From Microbulbifer agarilyticus (GTDB taxonomy: Bacteria > Pseudomonadota > Gammaproteobacteria > Pseudomonadales > Cellvibrionaceae): a stretch of 64,000 nt of DNA. The notes under the pieces were generated by a model. That model did not search any database and was not told the origin of the DNA. It saw nothing but the letters and a program-made list of their open reading frames with translations. Made by a program: the position numbers and the translations under genes. The stretch covers positions 1 to 64,000 of the forward strand of contig NZ_JAHVKO010000004.1 in assembly GCF_019800665.1 (NCBI RefSeq), read 5' to 3'. Positions 62,549-64,000 of the stretch are shown here, piece by piece. Every line of letters starts with the position of its first letter. The stretch's first letter is position 1.

Positions 62549-64000
62549 ATGCTTCCCCATCTTCAGCTGAAACGCAGCCGTCTCTGGCATACCGGGCCAT
62601 TACTGGCAGCGCTGCTTGCACTCGGCGGTTGCGGCGCGCCCACCGATTCCGGCACCGAAACCAACAAGCAAGCGGCGGTCAAACTGGACCCAACCAAGCT
62701 TGCCGCTGACCAGACCCTGGTACGCGGTGGCGGCTCTGAACCAGAGACTCTCGACCCACACAAGATCTCCGGCACCGTGGAATCCGCGCTGCTGCGCGAC
62801 CTGCTGGAGACACTGGTAATCGCATCCGCTGACGGCGGCGTGCGCCCGGGTGTTGCGGAGAGCTGGGAGACCACCGACAACCAGCATTACTTCTTCAAGA
62901 TTCGCGAGGACGCCAAGTGGTCCAATGGTGATCCGGTGACCGCAGAAGACTTCGTCTACTCCTGGCGCCGCCTGGTAGACCCGGCCACCGCCTCCAAGTA
63001 CGCCTGGTACCTGGCCGCCGGCAAGGTGAAAAATGCCCAGGACATTACCGAAGGCAAGCAACCCGTGGAAAGCCTCGGTGTAGAAGCGGTAGATGCAAAC
63101 ACCTTCAAGGTTTCCCTGGAAGCACCGGTACCCTACTTCGTCTCCATGCTGGTACACGCCTCTACCTCGCCGGTACACAAGGGTACCGTTGAGCAATACG
63201 GCGACCAGTGGACCCGCGTCGGCAACTTTGTCGGCAACGGCGCATTCCGACTGACCGAATGGGTGGTGAACGAGCGCATCGAGTATGTGAAGAGTGAAAA
63301 CTACTGGGATGCCGCCAACGTCAAACTGCAGAAAGTACGCAGCCTGCCGATTGCTTCTCCCAACGCAGAACTGAAACGCTACGAGGCGGGTGAGATCGAC
63401 TTCGCTTACGACATCCCCATCGAGCACATCAACCGCCTGCGCAAAGAGCGCGGCGATGAAGTAAAAACCACACCGTATATCGGTACCTACTACTACGAGT
63501 TCAACACCACCCAACCGCCGTTTAATGACGCGCGCGTGCGCAAGGCGCTGGCCTATGCCATCGATCGCGAAATCATGGCGTACAAGGTGATGGGTCGTGG
63601 CGAAGAACCCTCCTTCCACCTGACCCCGGGCGTGGTAAAAGGCTTTGATGCACCGCCTACCGCGTGGAGCCAGAAAACCCAGGCCGAGCGCGTGGCCAAG
63701 GCCAAGGAACTGCTCGCCGAAGCCGGCTACAACGCACAAAACCCGCTCAAGTTCAGCGTGCTGTATAACACCAACGACAATCACAAGAAGGTCGCAGTGG
63801 CGATCACTGCCATGTGGAAGCAGACCCTCGGTAATGTGGATGTCACCCTGGAAAACCAGGAGTGGAAAACCTATCTGGACACGCGCGCCAATACCGACTT
63901 TGATATTGCCCGCGCCGGCTGGATCGGCGACTACAACGAGCCGTCCACCATGCTGAAACTGTTGCTGACCGATGGCGGCAGTAACTATTCAAAATACAGC
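62549..64000 (+). CDS. OppA-type peptide-binding lipoprotein (cut by window end)
   Basis: At least 484 residues are encoded before the window ends. The N-terminus is a lipoprotein signal with lipobox LGGC. Conserved features are the start RGGGSEPETLDPHKISG, SWETTDNQHYFFKIREDAKWSNGDPVTAEDFVYSWRRLVDP, and NTTQPPFNDARVRKALAYAIDRE. This is the SBP_bac_5 family, close to OppA/MppA. It binds oligopeptides in the periplasm and delivers them to an ABC importer. The permease genes may follow beyond the window. GAGG precedes the ATG. Confidence 0.95.
   Translation, partial: MLPHLQLKRSRLWHTGPLLAALLALGGCGAPTDSGTETNKQAAVKLDPTKLAADQTLVRGGGSEPETLDPHKISGTVESALLRDLLETLVIASADGGVRPGVAESWETTDNQHYFFKIREDAKWSNGDPVTAEDFVYSWRRLVDPATASKYAWYLAAGKVKNAQDITEGKQPVESLGVEAVDANTFKVSLEAPVPYFVSMLVHASTSPVHKGTVEQYGDQWTRVGNFVGNGAFRLTEWVVNERIEYVKSENYWDAANVKLQKVRSLPIASPNAELKRYEAGEIDFAYDIPIEHINRLRKERGDEVKTTPYIGTYYYEFNTTQPPFNDARVRKALAYAIDREIMAYKVMGRGEEPSFHLTPGVVKGFDAPPTAWSQKTQAERVAKAKELLAEAGYNAQNPLKFSVLYNTNDNHKKVAVAITAMWKQTLGNVDVTLENQEWKTYLDTRANTDFDIARAGWIGDYNEPSTMLKLLLTDGGSNYSKYS

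Noticed and set aside
62600..63784. 394-residue minus-strand frame near the right end
   Set aside because: It is antisense to the OppA-type gene, which has a lipobox and family motifs on the plus strand.

Overview
The window is a GC-rich chromosomal segment of a marine-type gammaproteobacterium. Gene order over much of it follows Pseudomonas: pilU/pilT-yggS-proC-yggT-metX-metW-DUF4426-rdgB-hemW; algR-algZ/argH/cyaY/lptM-lysA-dapF-DUF484; sutA/glnK-amtB/ubiK/comM. A secreted polysaccharide lyase with poly-serine linkers points to the Cellvibrionales, and Microbulbifer or a close relative is my best guess. That is an inference from style and synteny, not a marker-gene placement.

Layout. Bases 1-2650 hold an AT-richer integron cassette array: four minus-strand cassettes, each followed by an attC site, starting from an attI-like junction at 2644. 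Next come an unrecognised ORF with four copies of a 14-bp repeat at its 3' end (2667-3143), then ubiD, an RRM protein, rho, trxA, hemW, rdgB, DUF4426, metW, metX, a dynamin-like GTPase, yggT and proC (3.2-15.7 kb). A secreted S9 peptidase, yggS and the twitching-motility ATPases pilT and pilU follow (16-21.3 kb). Then come a short accessory group (SDR, LysE-type exporter, amidohydrolase lipoprotein), the AlgR/AlgZ two-component pair, argH, cyaY, lptM-lysA-dapF-DUF484, sutA, and a nitrogen operon torF-glnK-amtB-glnK with a sigma-54 promoter and NtrC-like sites. From 36 to 49.6 kb lie ubiK, comM, DUF2256, a DASH cryptochrome, two GNATs, YaiI, DUF3565, rep, an unknown two-gene unit, a DUF3604/PPIase/HupE operon, cytochrome c5 and tRNA-Arg(CCG).

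The 49.6-55.6 kb stretch is accessory and AT-richer: DUF2164, a PL14-type lyase, small membrane proteins, then a degenerate chromosomal integron. The integron has an attC, one cassette encoding an XRE regulator, an attI-like site and a frameshifted, truncated intI pseudogene transcribed divergently. The final part carries a retinol-saturase-like oxidoreductase, a bicarbonate module (LysR, small membrane protein, SbtA, NhaA), DUF6482, a YHS lipoprotein-like protein and the start of an OppA-type peptide-binding lipoprotein cut by the window end.

The least expected structure is the pair of integron remnants 52 kb apart. They share a related attI-like junction, but only one retains (dead) integrase sequence. 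At the other, the place next to attI is taken by an unknown small gene and a cluster of alternating repeats. Other observations worth attention are the sigma-54/NtrC control region, the missing xerC after DUF484, the SbtA-NhaA pairing with a palindromic LysR operator, and the uncharacterised DUF3604-PPIase-HupE operon.
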